A stretch of DNA of 64,000 bases from Bdellovibrionia bacterium. GTDB lineage: Bacteria > Bdellovibrionota > Bdellovibrionia > Bdellovibrionales > JAGQZY01. Positions 35,729 through 43,358 of the stretch are shown here, one piece after another (positions within the stretch are counted from its first letter, which is position 1; each line of letters begins with the position of its first letter). The DNA lies in NCBI GenBank assembly GCA_030427805.1, contig JAUICP010000002.1, positions 186,001 through 250,000 on the forward strand. The letters run 5' to 3'. The notes beneath the pieces were generated by a model. The model was given only the letters and a program-made list of their open reading frames with translations, searched no databases and was not told where the DNA came from. The position numbers and the translations under genes are program-made.

Positions 35729-36166
35729 TTACTGCCCTCCTAAGAAGAAGTAGGAAACGAGGGCAACGGCAATCATCCCGAAGGCCATAAATGTACCTGT
35801 TGCAACTATGGAACGAAGTGAAAACCGACTAATTCCGCAAACACCGTGACCACTGGTACAACCGTTTCCAAGTACCGTTCCATAACCGACAAAGAGTCCC
35901 GCTACTATGAGTTGCAGATAACCAAAATCAAGTGAGTTCTCTAATGTACTCGGATAATTCAAAGATAAAATAAATCCTCCTGCTACGAGCCCGAATATAA
36001 AAAAGCCGCGCCAGATCCAATCGTTTTTTGATAAATTAATAAACCCATAGGCGATTCCACTAATCCCAGTCACTCTGCCTTTGAATAAAAGCATAAGCGT
36101 GACCGACAAACCAATGAGAACTCCTCCCAGGAGAGCCATTAAAATTTCTTCTGAATTGATTGTCAT
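35729..36166 (-). CDS. YeeE/YedE-family half-transporter A
   Basis: 145 aa, four hydrophobic segments. The signature GNGCTSGHGVCGI has the two conserved cysteines at the pore. Together with the next gene it forms the two-protein version of a transporter that is one long polypeptide in E. coli YeeE. It begins next to the rhodanese stop (TAA immediately followed by ATG) with AGGAG upstream, so translation is coupled. Confidence 0.92.
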   Translation of the reverse strand: MTINSEEILMALLGGVLIGLSVTLMLLFKGRVTGISGIAYGFINLSKNDWIWRGFFIFGLVAGGFILSLNYPSTLENSLDFGYLQLIVAGLFVGYGTVLGNGCTSGHGVCGISRFSLRSIVATGTFMAFGMIAVALVSYFFLGGQ

Positions 36167-36493
36167 TTAACTTCTCCTCAAATTAAGTTCATTCCACATC
36201 AGCATTCCACCATCCATATTGTAGACTGACTTAAAGCCTCGCTCTAAGGCCTGCAGTGTTGCGACTTCAGAGCGGCGTCCACTTCGACAAATAAAAACGA
36301 TTTTCTTGTTCTTGTCAGCTTCTTCAAGGAAGACATCAAGCTCGTCACCCAAGGTTTTCAAGTGAGATCCAGGTACATGCCCTAATTCTCCCGAGAACTC
36401 TTCTTGAGAACGAACATCGACAAGTTCAAAATCCTTGTCATCCAGTAAGTCGTTGACCTCTTGGGGCGATTTCAAAGGAACTGGGCTAGACAT
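36167..36493 (-). CDS. Rhodanese-type sulfurtransferase
   Basis: 108 aa, single rhodanese domain. The active-site loop FICRSGRRSE holds the catalytic Cys, and FELVDVRSQEEFSGEL is the N-terminal hallmark. It would carry sulfane sulfur from the YeeE transporter to other acceptors in the cytoplasm. Close in sequence to the rhodanese at 55355 (shared ELGHVPGS or ELSHIPGS, GGM and WNE). Start ATG 36493 has GGAG 7 nt upstream. Confidence 0.95.
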   Translation of the reverse strand: MSSPVPLKSPQEVNDLLDDKDFELVDVRSQEEFSGELGHVPGSHLKTLGDELDVFLEEADKNKKIVFICRSGRRSEVATLQALERGFKSVYNMDGGMLMWNELNLRRS

Positions 36494-36504
36494 AATGGGA
36501 CTCC

Positions 36505-36819
36505 TTAATCATTTTCATTTCTTACTGGGTAATTTCGATCTACCCACTCCTGAAAGTTCTCCTGCAGAAGAGCGATATTATCGAAGTAACCCGAGTTTTT
36601 TAATATTTTCAAAACCCGATTCTCAGGGGCAATGAGCACAAAAAGTCGACCTTCTTCAGTCTCGATTTTATCGAGGGGGAAAAGTTTTTCGGTCATCCAT
36701 TGTGAACCAGGTATGTGAGCTTGGTCAAAACACTCCCGCGGCCTGAAATCAAAAATCTCGATACACTCAGGCTCATTTTTCCACAAATCGTAAAGGTTTT
36801 TCAGGTTCATCAAGAACAT
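36505..36819 (-). CDS. Rhodanese-like protein lacking the catalytic Cys
   Basis: 104 aa. The fold is clear (IFDFRPRECFDQAHIPGS, then GYFDNIALLQENFQEW), but the active-site position reads LIAPENRVLK, without Cys, so sulfur transfer by the usual persulfide is excluded. Perhaps it is a sulfur-carrier partner or regulatory subunit of the next rhodanese gene, 11 nt downstream. It is the first gene after the regulator, preceded by a 16-nt palindrome at 36853. Confidence 0.8.
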   Translation of the reverse strand: MFLMNLKNLYDLWKNEPECIEIFDFRPRECFDQAHIPGSQWMTEKLFPLDKIETEEGRLFVLIAPENRVLKILKNSGYFDNIALLQENFQEWVDRNYPVRNEND

Positions 36820-36852
36820 AGAAATAAGGTAATCGATTTGCGAGGGAGCTAA

Positions 36853-36868
36853 TATAAGCTAGCTTATA
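36853..36868 (-). promoter_or_regulatory. Perfect 16-nt palindrome, candidate operator
   Basis: TATAAGCTAGCTTATA is a perfect palindrome 34 nt before the rhodanese-like ATG, in the 103-nt gap after the Crp/Fnr gene. On the minus strand it overlaps a candidate -10 (TATATT). A regulator binding there would block or control the rhodanese-YeeE-methyltransferase transcript. The cognate factor, perhaps the adjacent Crp/Fnr protein, is inferred. Confidence 0.6.
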
Positions 36869-36922
36869 AATTGAATTGAAGTTGGCTACTTTTTGAGGGG
36901 GCCGTTTAAGTTACTGAAATAA

Positions 36923-37570
36923 CTAGAGATAATCTGTGCCTGTCTCGCTCAGAAAGCCAAGTAGCGCATTTTCATCGACAATTTCCAAATAGCGACGGTC
37001 CTGCTTTATTGCTCCTTCTTTCTCGAGCTCAGCCAAAGCTTTAATGACAGTGGGAGTTCGACTCGCAACATAGTTTGCAATTTCGGTTCTAGTCCACATA
37101 TGTTCTGGGTAAAGTTTTTTAAATAGCAATAGCGCCGAAGCGACCCTTTCAAGAATATGAGCTTCAGAAACGAGTACACTTCTGTTTTCGGCTCGTCGAA
37201 GCTCCTTTGCTAAGGCTCTGGCCAAGAAAAAATAACTCTTAGGATTTTCATCGAACAATTGAATCACTTTTTGCTTTTCAACCAAAATCATATTTGTAGG
37301 TTCTAAACATTTAGCTGATGCGTGATAGGTTTCACCAGAAAACAACGTTCTATGACCAAAAAACTGGTCGGCCTTAAAAATTCTCAAGAGACTTTCGTTG
37401 CCCGTCGGAGAAAGCTTAATTAATCCGACGAGACCTTTTTCGATATAATACAAATGGGTCGGAGACTCTCCTTCGCTGTATATGAGATCCCCTCGCTGAA
37501 AAGACTTTTGAGAGCCTATAGCGAGCAGACTCTTGACGACTTGCTGTTCTTCTTCTCGGCTAAAATCCAT
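36923..37570 (-). CDS. Crp/Fnr family transcription regulator
   Basis: 215 aa, normal length. The cyclic-nucleotide-type sensory domain (residues 20-115, with GDLIYSEGESPTHLYYIEKG and FFGHRTLFSGE) is followed by a dimerisation helix and a winged HTH (MWTRTEIANYVASRTPTVIKAL). Only one Cys (C87) is present and the FNR iron-sulfur Cys set is missing, so an oxygen-sensing cluster is unlikely; a sulfide or persulfide input through another residue or ligand is inference. It heads the sulfide locus and is the probable regulator. Weak ribosome site. Confidence 0.9.
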   Translation of the reverse strand: MDFSREEEQQVVKSLLAIGSQKSFQRGDLIYSEGESPTHLYYIEKGLVGLIKLSPTGNESLLRIFKADQFFGHRTLFSGETYHASAKCLEPTNMILVEKQKVIQLFDENPKSYFFLARALAKELRRAENRSVLVSEAHILERVASALLLFKKLYPEHMWTRTEIANYVASRTPTVIKALAELEKEGAIKQDRRYLEIVDENALLGFLSETGTDYL

Positions 37571-37699
37571 GATCTAAGACTAGTATCTAAATGGCTTTTT
37601 GGCTGCAAAAACCCTAGATATTGCAAGGCGTTGGCTTCTTTACATGACAGGATCGGGACCTTAAGTTTGACTATATGCTCTTATGAAAAGGGAGAACCT

Positions 37700-38401
37700 A
37701 TGCTCATTCGCTGCCTTCTTGGAATACTAATACTCGCGGCTTTACCCGTCGGCGCTCAACCCGATAAAAATCGTATTTTTACAAACGCGATTATTATGGA
37801 CCAGCCCCCGAGTTGGCTCAAGGCTGTCCGTGTGCGCAAAGTAACGAGACGAATGCAGCGAAAGCTTGAGTGGACAATTCATCGAATTCCTGTCCACTAC
37901 TACTCCTCGAGCGAAGCCTTTGGAGCAGCCCATGGTTTGGGGCCTAAGGCCATCGCAGTCACAATTAATCGCTCCGGAAGCCAGGTCGTCCATTTAGGCC
38001 CAAGAGTTACCGATGAAAACTTTGACGAAGTCTTTGGTCACGAACTCGTTCACGTCATTTTGGCGCAAAAGTATAAACAAGCCATACCAAAGTGGTTCGA
38101 AGAGGGGCTCGCCAATCATTACGCAAACAAAGGTAAGGTCGACTATAAGTGGCTTCTCAAAAACGGCTTCCCAGAAGATGTAAGAAAAGTTGGCCACCCT
38201 TTCAAGCTGAGTCCTGAAAAAATTAGATACCACTACAAAGTGTCTCAAGCTCTCGCAGAGATGCTCGATCGTAAGTGTAAACTCGTCAATCTCATTAGCC
38301 TGAGTGTCGGTCGCAGTATGGAGCCCTTTATTAAAACCTACTGCGAAATTAAAGATCTCAATGAAGAGTTTAAAAAGTGGGTTAAGAAAAAGGCCAAGTA
38401 A
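37700..38401 (+). CDS. Secreted gluzincin-like metallopeptidase
   Basis: 233 aa from ATG 37700 (AAGGGAG, 5 nt); the open frame further upstream overlaps the divergent regulator and is not used. Signal peptide MLIRCLLGILILAALPVGA. A zinc motif FGHELVHVILAQ (HExxH) is followed 17-20 residues later by WFEEGLANHYA, the third-ligand Glu helix of peptidase MA-like gluzincins. It is expected to cleave peptides in the periplasm or outside. Divergent from the Crp/Fnr gene. Confidence 0.85.
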   Translation: MLIRCLLGILILAALPVGAQPDKNRIFTNAIIMDQPPSWLKAVRVRKVTRRMQRKLEWTIHRIPVHYYSSSEAFGAAHGLGPKAIAVTINRSGSQVVHLGPRVTDENFDEVFGHELVHVILAQKYKQAIPKWFEEGLANHYANKGKVDYKWLLKNGFPEDVRKVGHPFKLSPEKIRYHYKVSQALAEMLDRKCKLVNLISLSVGRSMEPFIKTYCEIKDLNEEFKKWVKKKAK

Positions 38402-38413
38402 TAGGGAACATTA

Positions 38414-38436
38414 GGCGAAATAAGCGCTTTTTCGCC
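38414..38436 (+). other. Hairpin between peptidase and menB genes
   Basis: Arms GGCGAAA and TTTCGCC (38414-38420, 38430-38436) surround a 9-nt loop containing AGCGCT. No T-run follows on the plus strand, so this is not a clear terminator. Confidence 0.3.
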
Positions 38437-38507
38437 CTTGAGTGATAATAAGAAAAGATATACAAAGTCCAGGTATCTATTTGCCAAATAATATATGGAG
38501 TATTTGA

Positions 38508-39401
38508 GTGAGCTCACAAAAAGCTAAACCATCGGAAACCTTTAATCCCGAAGCCTGGGAATTGGTACCCGAATTTAATTTCGAAGACATTACTTACCAC
38601 CGTGGCAAAAACCAAAAAACCGTGCGAATTGCCTTCAATCGCCCCGAAGTCAGAAATGCCTTTAGACCACAAACAGTGGACGAACTTTACAAGGCCATGC
38701 ATCACGCCGCAGAGTCTTCAGATATAGGTACTGTTATTTTAACAGGAAATGGTCCTTCTCCTAAAGATGGTGGCTGGGCTTTTTGCTCAGGTGGAGACCA
38801 GAGAGTCCGAGGAAAAGATGGCTATCAGTATGGTGACAAATCTAAGCTCGGTCGACTTCACATTTTAGAAGTTCAAAGATTGATTCGTTTTATGCCTAAG
38901 CCGGTCATTTGTGTTGTCCCTGGGTGGGCCGTCGGTGGCGGACATTCTCTTCACGTCGTTTGTGACCTTACTTTAGCAAGTAAACAACATGCTGTTTTCA
39001 AACAAACGGATGCGGATGTGGCAAGTTTCGATGGGGGCTATGGTTCGGCCTACCTCGCAAAAATGGTGGGACAAAAGCGCGCCAGAGAAATCTTCTTTTT
39101 AGGGGCCGATTATACAGCTGATGAGGCCATGCAAATGGGAATGGTTAACAAATCGATCGACCACGATCAGCTCGAAGTCGTTGCTCTCGAATGGTGTGAA
39201 ACAATAAATAAAAAGAGTCCAACGGCAATCAAAATGCTTAAATACGCTTTCAATCTCACAGATGACGGCATGGTTGGTCAGCAATTGTTTGCAGGTGAAG
39301 CCACCCGGCTTGCCTATGGAACCGCTGAAGCCCAAGAGGGAAGGGATGCGTTTTTAGAAAAGCGACCCCAAGATTACAGTCGCTTTCCATGGATATTTTA
39401 A
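38508..39401 (+). CDS. menB: 1,4-dihydroxy-2-naphthoyl-CoA synthase
   Basis: 297 aa from GTG 38508 (GGAG, 7 nt). Crotonase fold with MenB signatures: RPEVRNAFRPQTVDELY, FCSGGDQRVRGKDGY, GWAVGGGHSLHVVCDL, DVASFDGGYGS and the terminal QDYSRFPW. It performs the Dieckmann-type ring closure of o-succinylbenzoyl-CoA in menaquinone synthesis, in the cytoplasm. No other men genes lie in the window. Menaquinone use agrees with the SQR that feeds a quinone. The stop overlaps the convergent lipoprotein gene by 4 nt. Confidence 0.95.
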   Translation: MSSQKAKPSETFNPEAWELVPEFNFEDITYHRGKNQKTVRIAFNRPEVRNAFRPQTVDELYKAMHHAAESSDIGTVILTGNGPSPKDGGWAFCSGGDQRVRGKDGYQYGDKSKLGRLHILEVQRLIRFMPKPVICVVPGWAVGGGHSLHVVCDLTLASKQHAVFKQTDADVASFDGGYGSAYLAKMVGQKRAREIFFLGADYTADEAMQMGMVNKSIDHDQLEVVALEWCETINKKSPTAIKMLKYAFNLTDDGMVGQQLFAGEATRLAYGTAEAQEGRDAFLEKRPQDYSRFPWIF

Positions 39402-41830
39402 TTTAATTTTCCTGACTTTTTAATTTGCTGGATCGATTTAATTTTCAGGTAACTTCCATTTAAGTTATAGGCATCCAAGGTTTTGACCTTTTCGTTGTTG
39501 CGACTCTTAGTCAGTAAAAATTCGAAGGCTTGCTGAGCACTCCACTTATAGGTAGTCACTTGGGTTTTATTGTGAATATCAACATAGGAGTCGATTGCAT
39601 AAAAACCGGCATCTACTTCCTCTTCGAAAAACTCAAAAGTTCTTTGATCGTATTTTCTCAGTTTTGAGTAGACCTTCCCTTCGGGACTCTGAAGATAGTG
39701 GCTCACAAAATTGGACATCCCTATTGTCAATAACTCCAGATCCGCAAGAATTTGTTTGAGACCTGATAATTCTTCTCCCCCAAGAGAGTCTCTTATCAGC
39801 TGAGAATTTGAATTTTCAATAAGGGCTGCCTCGTTTAACAAATTGGCGAGGGCAGAAACCAATATGGTATTTGTTTTGGTTTCTGCGAACTGATCACCAA
39901 ATTCATTTTGATCAATGATTGCACCCATAGCTGACTGTTTTTCTGGTCTCGGATCTTCATCATTGAATGCGACAAAATCAAAGTTCTGATTAGCCACATA
40001 GAGGCCCATCCCTTTGTAGCTCAAGTTTTTAACCAATAGCACACAATTCGCAAACACCATGGCGTAAATGGCGTCTTTCGGAAAGAGCTTTTGATTGAGA
40101 GTTTCAGACGAAAAGTCCTTTAAGATGTCTTGTACGTAGACGCCACCTAGCCCCTCATCAAAAAGACTTCGATTCCAGTCCTGAAAGAACGGCATAAATG
40201 ACGTTAAAACTCTTATGAGCCGACCATGGGAACGCCAAAAAACAGAAGAACTCTCACTCGACTCCAAGTAGGTTGGCTCTTTGATCAATGGTAAGTCGAG
40301 AGCGTATTCGATCCTCTTAGAACTCTTGACAAAACTGTAAGAAGATTCAATGTAGGATCCATCGTAGGTTTTTACTCCAGATAAATCGAGAGTAAACTCT
40401 ATAAAACTCAATAGGAGCTTGTCTGCCTTATCAACACTTAACTTGTCATCAGTTACCAAAAAGAGGTGTATCAGTTCGAACAACAATGCCTTTACCTCTA
40501 AATTCGAAGGCATTAATTCAGACGATTCACTCTCTGAAAGGAATGAATCTTTTATTTTCATCTTACCTGGAAACTGTTCTTTAAAGCGGAAGAAGCTCTT
40601 TTCATTCAGCTCGCTACCTACTATCAGATTTTTAACAAAACTAACAGGATCACGGGTTACTTGATCAACTTGGTTATAGCTCTTGCGAATTCCAGCAAGA
40701 ATTTTCTCAGAAAGTAGAGAATCAATATCCTTTAAGAAGTCTAAAGTTTCTCCTTTAACCACATCGATTAACACTTCGGATGCTGCACGGTCGACTTGAT
40801 CCCGAATTTTCAATACACCATAACCCTCAATTTCCGGAATTATGGCAAGTTCCCGAACAAAATACCTAACCGGTCCGGCACAACTTTTAGAGGGAATGTA
40901 ACAGTATAGTTCTCCCTCATTTCGATTTCTTAAAAACTCATAGAGATCCCTCGATTGACTCGAAAATACCTGTTCCCGGTCTTCAGGTGATGTTATTAAC
41001 CAAGACCAAACTATCAATTCAAAGGCTGTCGAGGCATCGTGGACCTGAGAGATTGAGTAGGCAATATAGCGAGCTTCTTCGAGGTCCTGTAGAGTCTCAC
41101 TGGAAAGATCTATTTCATACTCCCCTATAACTCGATCTAAAATGTTCAGAGAATTCGCTAAACTTTTAGAGTTCTCAAGTTGAGTTAAAAGGCGACTGAG
41201 ATTTTCTATCTCAGCCCTCGTATCTCCGCTTTTCAATTCTTTTTCTACTTCAACAACAATGGGCTCATAAACATTGAAAGCCCTCAACTGCTTAGGCACT
41301 AAATCAAAATAATCAAAAACATAGGCTTTTGTTTGACTCAGTTTAAACCGTGACAAACTAGGCCATCGGTAATTTCCAGAAAGACGATTGAGTTTACTTG
41401 GCACTATTTGTGAGGCACTATTTAAAGTTTCTTTCACACCACCAATTTCAGTCTTAACATCATCGTAGGCAAAGCCTAAAAGAGCATCGACGTATTTACC
41501 ATTAGCAAGTTTCTCTTCTTCAAAGAAGTAGCCCAACGATAAAACCTGCTCGATCATGGCAAGAGTTTTTTCTTTCTCCACAGCATTGTTAGTAGAGTGG
41601 CTAATGTATAGGCGCAGCTTTAAGAACTTAAGAAGATCCGTGGTACTTAACTCTATATCTAATTGATCTAAGCTCTGTAAAGGGAAGGGTAACTCGGCAT
41701 TGTAGGCTAGCTTCTGCGAAAACTCACGATTGATAATAAGTTGCGGAATCGGCTCCGGTTGAATATCCTCAAGCTCTGGAGCACAATTGACGAATAACAA
41801 AGATGTCAGTAGCAGTAGTATTAATCTCAT
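39398..41830 (-). CDS. Large lipoprotein, paired with outer-membrane protein
   Basis: 810 aa; MRLILLLLTSLLFVNCAPE is a lipoprotein signal. The mature protein is helical and acidic without known motifs. It begins 7 nt downstream of the putative outer-membrane protein gene and is surely co-transcribed. Size and layout recall the giant lipoprotein genes at the left end, but I saw no clear sequence match to them. The ATG has AGGGG upstream. A complex with the barrel protein is plausible but inferred. Confidence 0.82.
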   Translation of the reverse strand: MRLILLLLTSLLFVNCAPELEDIQPEPIPQLIINREFSQKLAYNAELPFPLQSLDQLDIELSTTDLLKFLKLRLYISHSTNNAVEKEKTLAMIEQVLSLGYFFEEEKLANGKYVDALLGFAYDDVKTEIGGVKETLNSASQIVPSKLNRLSGNYRWPSLSRFKLSQTKAYVFDYFDLVPKQLRAFNVYEPIVVEVEKELKSGDTRAEIENLSRLLTQLENSKSLANSLNILDRVIGEYEIDLSSETLQDLEEARYIAYSISQVHDASTAFELIVWSWLITSPEDREQVFSSQSRDLYEFLRNRNEGELYCYIPSKSCAGPVRYFVRELAIIPEIEGYGVLKIRDQVDRAASEVLIDVVKGETLDFLKDIDSLLSEKILAGIRKSYNQVDQVTRDPVSFVKNLIVGSELNEKSFFRFKEQFPGKMKIKDSFLSESESSELMPSNLEVKALLFELIHLFLVTDDKLSVDKADKLLLSFIEFTLDLSGVKTYDGSYIESSYSFVKSSKRIEYALDLPLIKEPTYLESSESSSVFWRSHGRLIRVLTSFMPFFQDWNRSLFDEGLGGVYVQDILKDFSSETLNQKLFPKDAIYAMVFANCVLLVKNLSYKGMGLYVANQNFDFVAFNDEDPRPEKQSAMGAIIDQNEFGDQFAETKTNTILVSALANLLNEAALIENSNSQLIRDSLGGEELSGLKQILADLELLTIGMSNFVSHYLQSPEGKVYSKLRKYDQRTFEFFEEEVDAGFYAIDSYVDIHNKTQVTTYKWSAQQAFEFLLTKSRNNEKVKTLDAYNLNGSYLKIKSIQQIKKSGKLN

Positions 41831-41837
41831 GAATCCC

Positions 41838-43076
41838 CTAAAAATAAATCTGTAAAATCAATTCCTGTGTCAGTTGCCTATTAATGTTTGTTCCCCTAAA
41901 AATATCTGAAACCCTAAGCTCCAAAAACATGGGCAACAAACTCTTTGTTTCTAAATAGTAGTCAATTGTATTGAAGCTGATTCCGAACTTCATCATGTGT
42001 CGGCTCGACTCAGTATCGGCAGCCAAAAGGTCATATCGACTACCACGTTCACCACTGTAACTGTCTTGGGATCTGCCAATGTATTCGTAGCCAAATCCCC
42101 ATTCAAAAAATTTAAGAAACTTATGATGTATCGATGAAAACACACGTATAGTATCACCCAAATCTCGACTTAGATTTTCTTTTTGATGAACGTCAGGAAG
42201 CTCGTCCTCTTCATTGAGCGGCACTCTTGCGATTGTTTCATCGGGCAGAGTCAGTCGATAGGAGGCCCCAGTTCGAATAAAATAGCTAGGAATAACCTGA
42301 ACCGAAGCCAATAGTTCCTGTTCAACATAGGTTTCTCCAAATATTCCTAAATCCAAAATGTCATCGGGATCGTCCGCGGGGCCTGTGGGCAAGTTAATCG
42401 TCGTTGTCGAAAGATTGATGGTATCCTTCCCCCAGGGGAAGGCATAAAGTGCGGCAACTTGAATATCCCCCATGTAGGATTTATTTTGCGAACGAACTTC
42501 TTTGTAACCCCGTTCTCGCAAATAGGACTTAAACTCTCCAACAATATCTACATCGAGCTCTTTAAGGGCGCCATCGAGTTCAGCATTTACACCACCATAG
42601 ATTTCTTTAAGTTGGTTCACATTGCCTTCGACTCGATCCAAACGAACTCTATTTTTATAGCTTATGATTGGAATCCCGAGACCAATCGTTAGTGCGTCGG
42701 TGACACCGAAGGCTACTGTCGGCACCGAGTAACTCACCTCTGGCTTTAAATTAATGTCGATTCTTCCCAGATGAATATCATTGCCAATTCCAAAGTTCCC
42801 AAAGGAATTCAAGACATCGCGAAGCTCGGTAATTTCAGGGCGAATTCCACTGAGCCTTTCGTAATCAAAATTAATTCGTGAAAGTTGAGAGAGTGACTGA
42901 AGCTGGCCTTCGCTACTAAACTTTTGCTCTATTTGAGAGACCCAGCCCTGGCGCATCGAAACCATGCGACGCCCATCGGGAAGTACGTCAGGTGCATTAA
43001 ATCCGCTGGCGGCGCAAACGAATCCACTGAACAAAATAAAAGTTAGTTGCGGAATGAATGATCCTAAACCCTTCAA
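41838..43076 (-). CDS. Outer-membrane beta-barrel-like protein
   Basis: 412 aa from a TTG with GAGGGGA 5 nt upstream. Signal peptide about 25 residues (QLTFILFSGFVCAASG). The mature portion shows many amphipathic strands ending with aromatic pairs (IPIISYKNRVRL, TIGLG, INLSTTTINLPTG, YFIRTGASYRLTLPD) and finishes ELILQIYF, the C-terminal Phe signal of outer-membrane barrels. It looks like the phenol-degradation or fatty-acid transporter-type barrels, but the subfamily is not decided. First gene of the pair with the 810-aa lipoprotein. Confidence 0.78.
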   Translation of the reverse strand: MKGLGSFIPQLTFILFSGFVCAASGFNAPDVLPDGRRMVSMRQGWVSQIEQKFSSEGQLQSLSQLSRINFDYERLSGIRPEITELRDVLNSFGNFGIGNDIHLGRIDINLKPEVSYSVPTVAFGVTDALTIGLGIPIISYKNRVRLDRVEGNVNQLKEIYGGVNAELDGALKELDVDIVGEFKSYLRERGYKEVRSQNKSYMGDIQVAALYAFPWGKDTINLSTTTINLPTGPADDPDDILDLGIFGETYVEQELLASVQVIPSYFIRTGASYRLTLPDETIARVPLNEEDELPDVHQKENLSRDLGDTIRVFSSIHHKFLKFFEWGFGYEYIGRSQDSYSGERGSRYDLLAADTESSRHMMKFGISFNTIDYYLETKSLLPMFLELRVSDIFRGTNINRQLTQELILQIYF

Positions 43077-43303
43077 GACAGTCCCCTCTAGTCTTGTGAC
43101 ACCCTATAACAGCCCTATTCAGAGCAATCCTCATTCCGAATCTCAGCTCACAACCATCGATCAGAGGCCCTCTCCTCCTAAAAAAAATCTAATTTTTTTT
43201 CATTTTTTCTGACCAATATTTGGCAACATTCAGATCCGTACCAAGCGAGATTCACCCTATTAGGTATTGCATTGTAACTTTTATAGGAATTCGACCTTAA
43301 AGC

Positions 43304-43328
43304 AAAAAAAAGACTCCCTGTGGGAGCC
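43304..43328 (-). terminator. Rho-independent terminator
   Basis: Arms GGCTCCC and GGGAGTC (one G-U) with loop ACA, then eight T on the minus strand. It lies 30 nt after the UDG-like gene stop. Confidence 0.85.
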
Positions 43329-43358
43329 TTTTTAATCAATCAAATTCCGAGTCTCAAT

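Noticed and set aside
37454-37699. Upstream extension of the peptidase ORF
   Set aside because: It runs antisense to the Crp/Fnr gene, has no ribosome site and would bury the signal peptide; ATG 37700 with AAGGGAG fits.
38414-38436. Hairpin as a terminator after the peptidase
   Set aside because: No T-run follows on either side; listed only as a hairpin.
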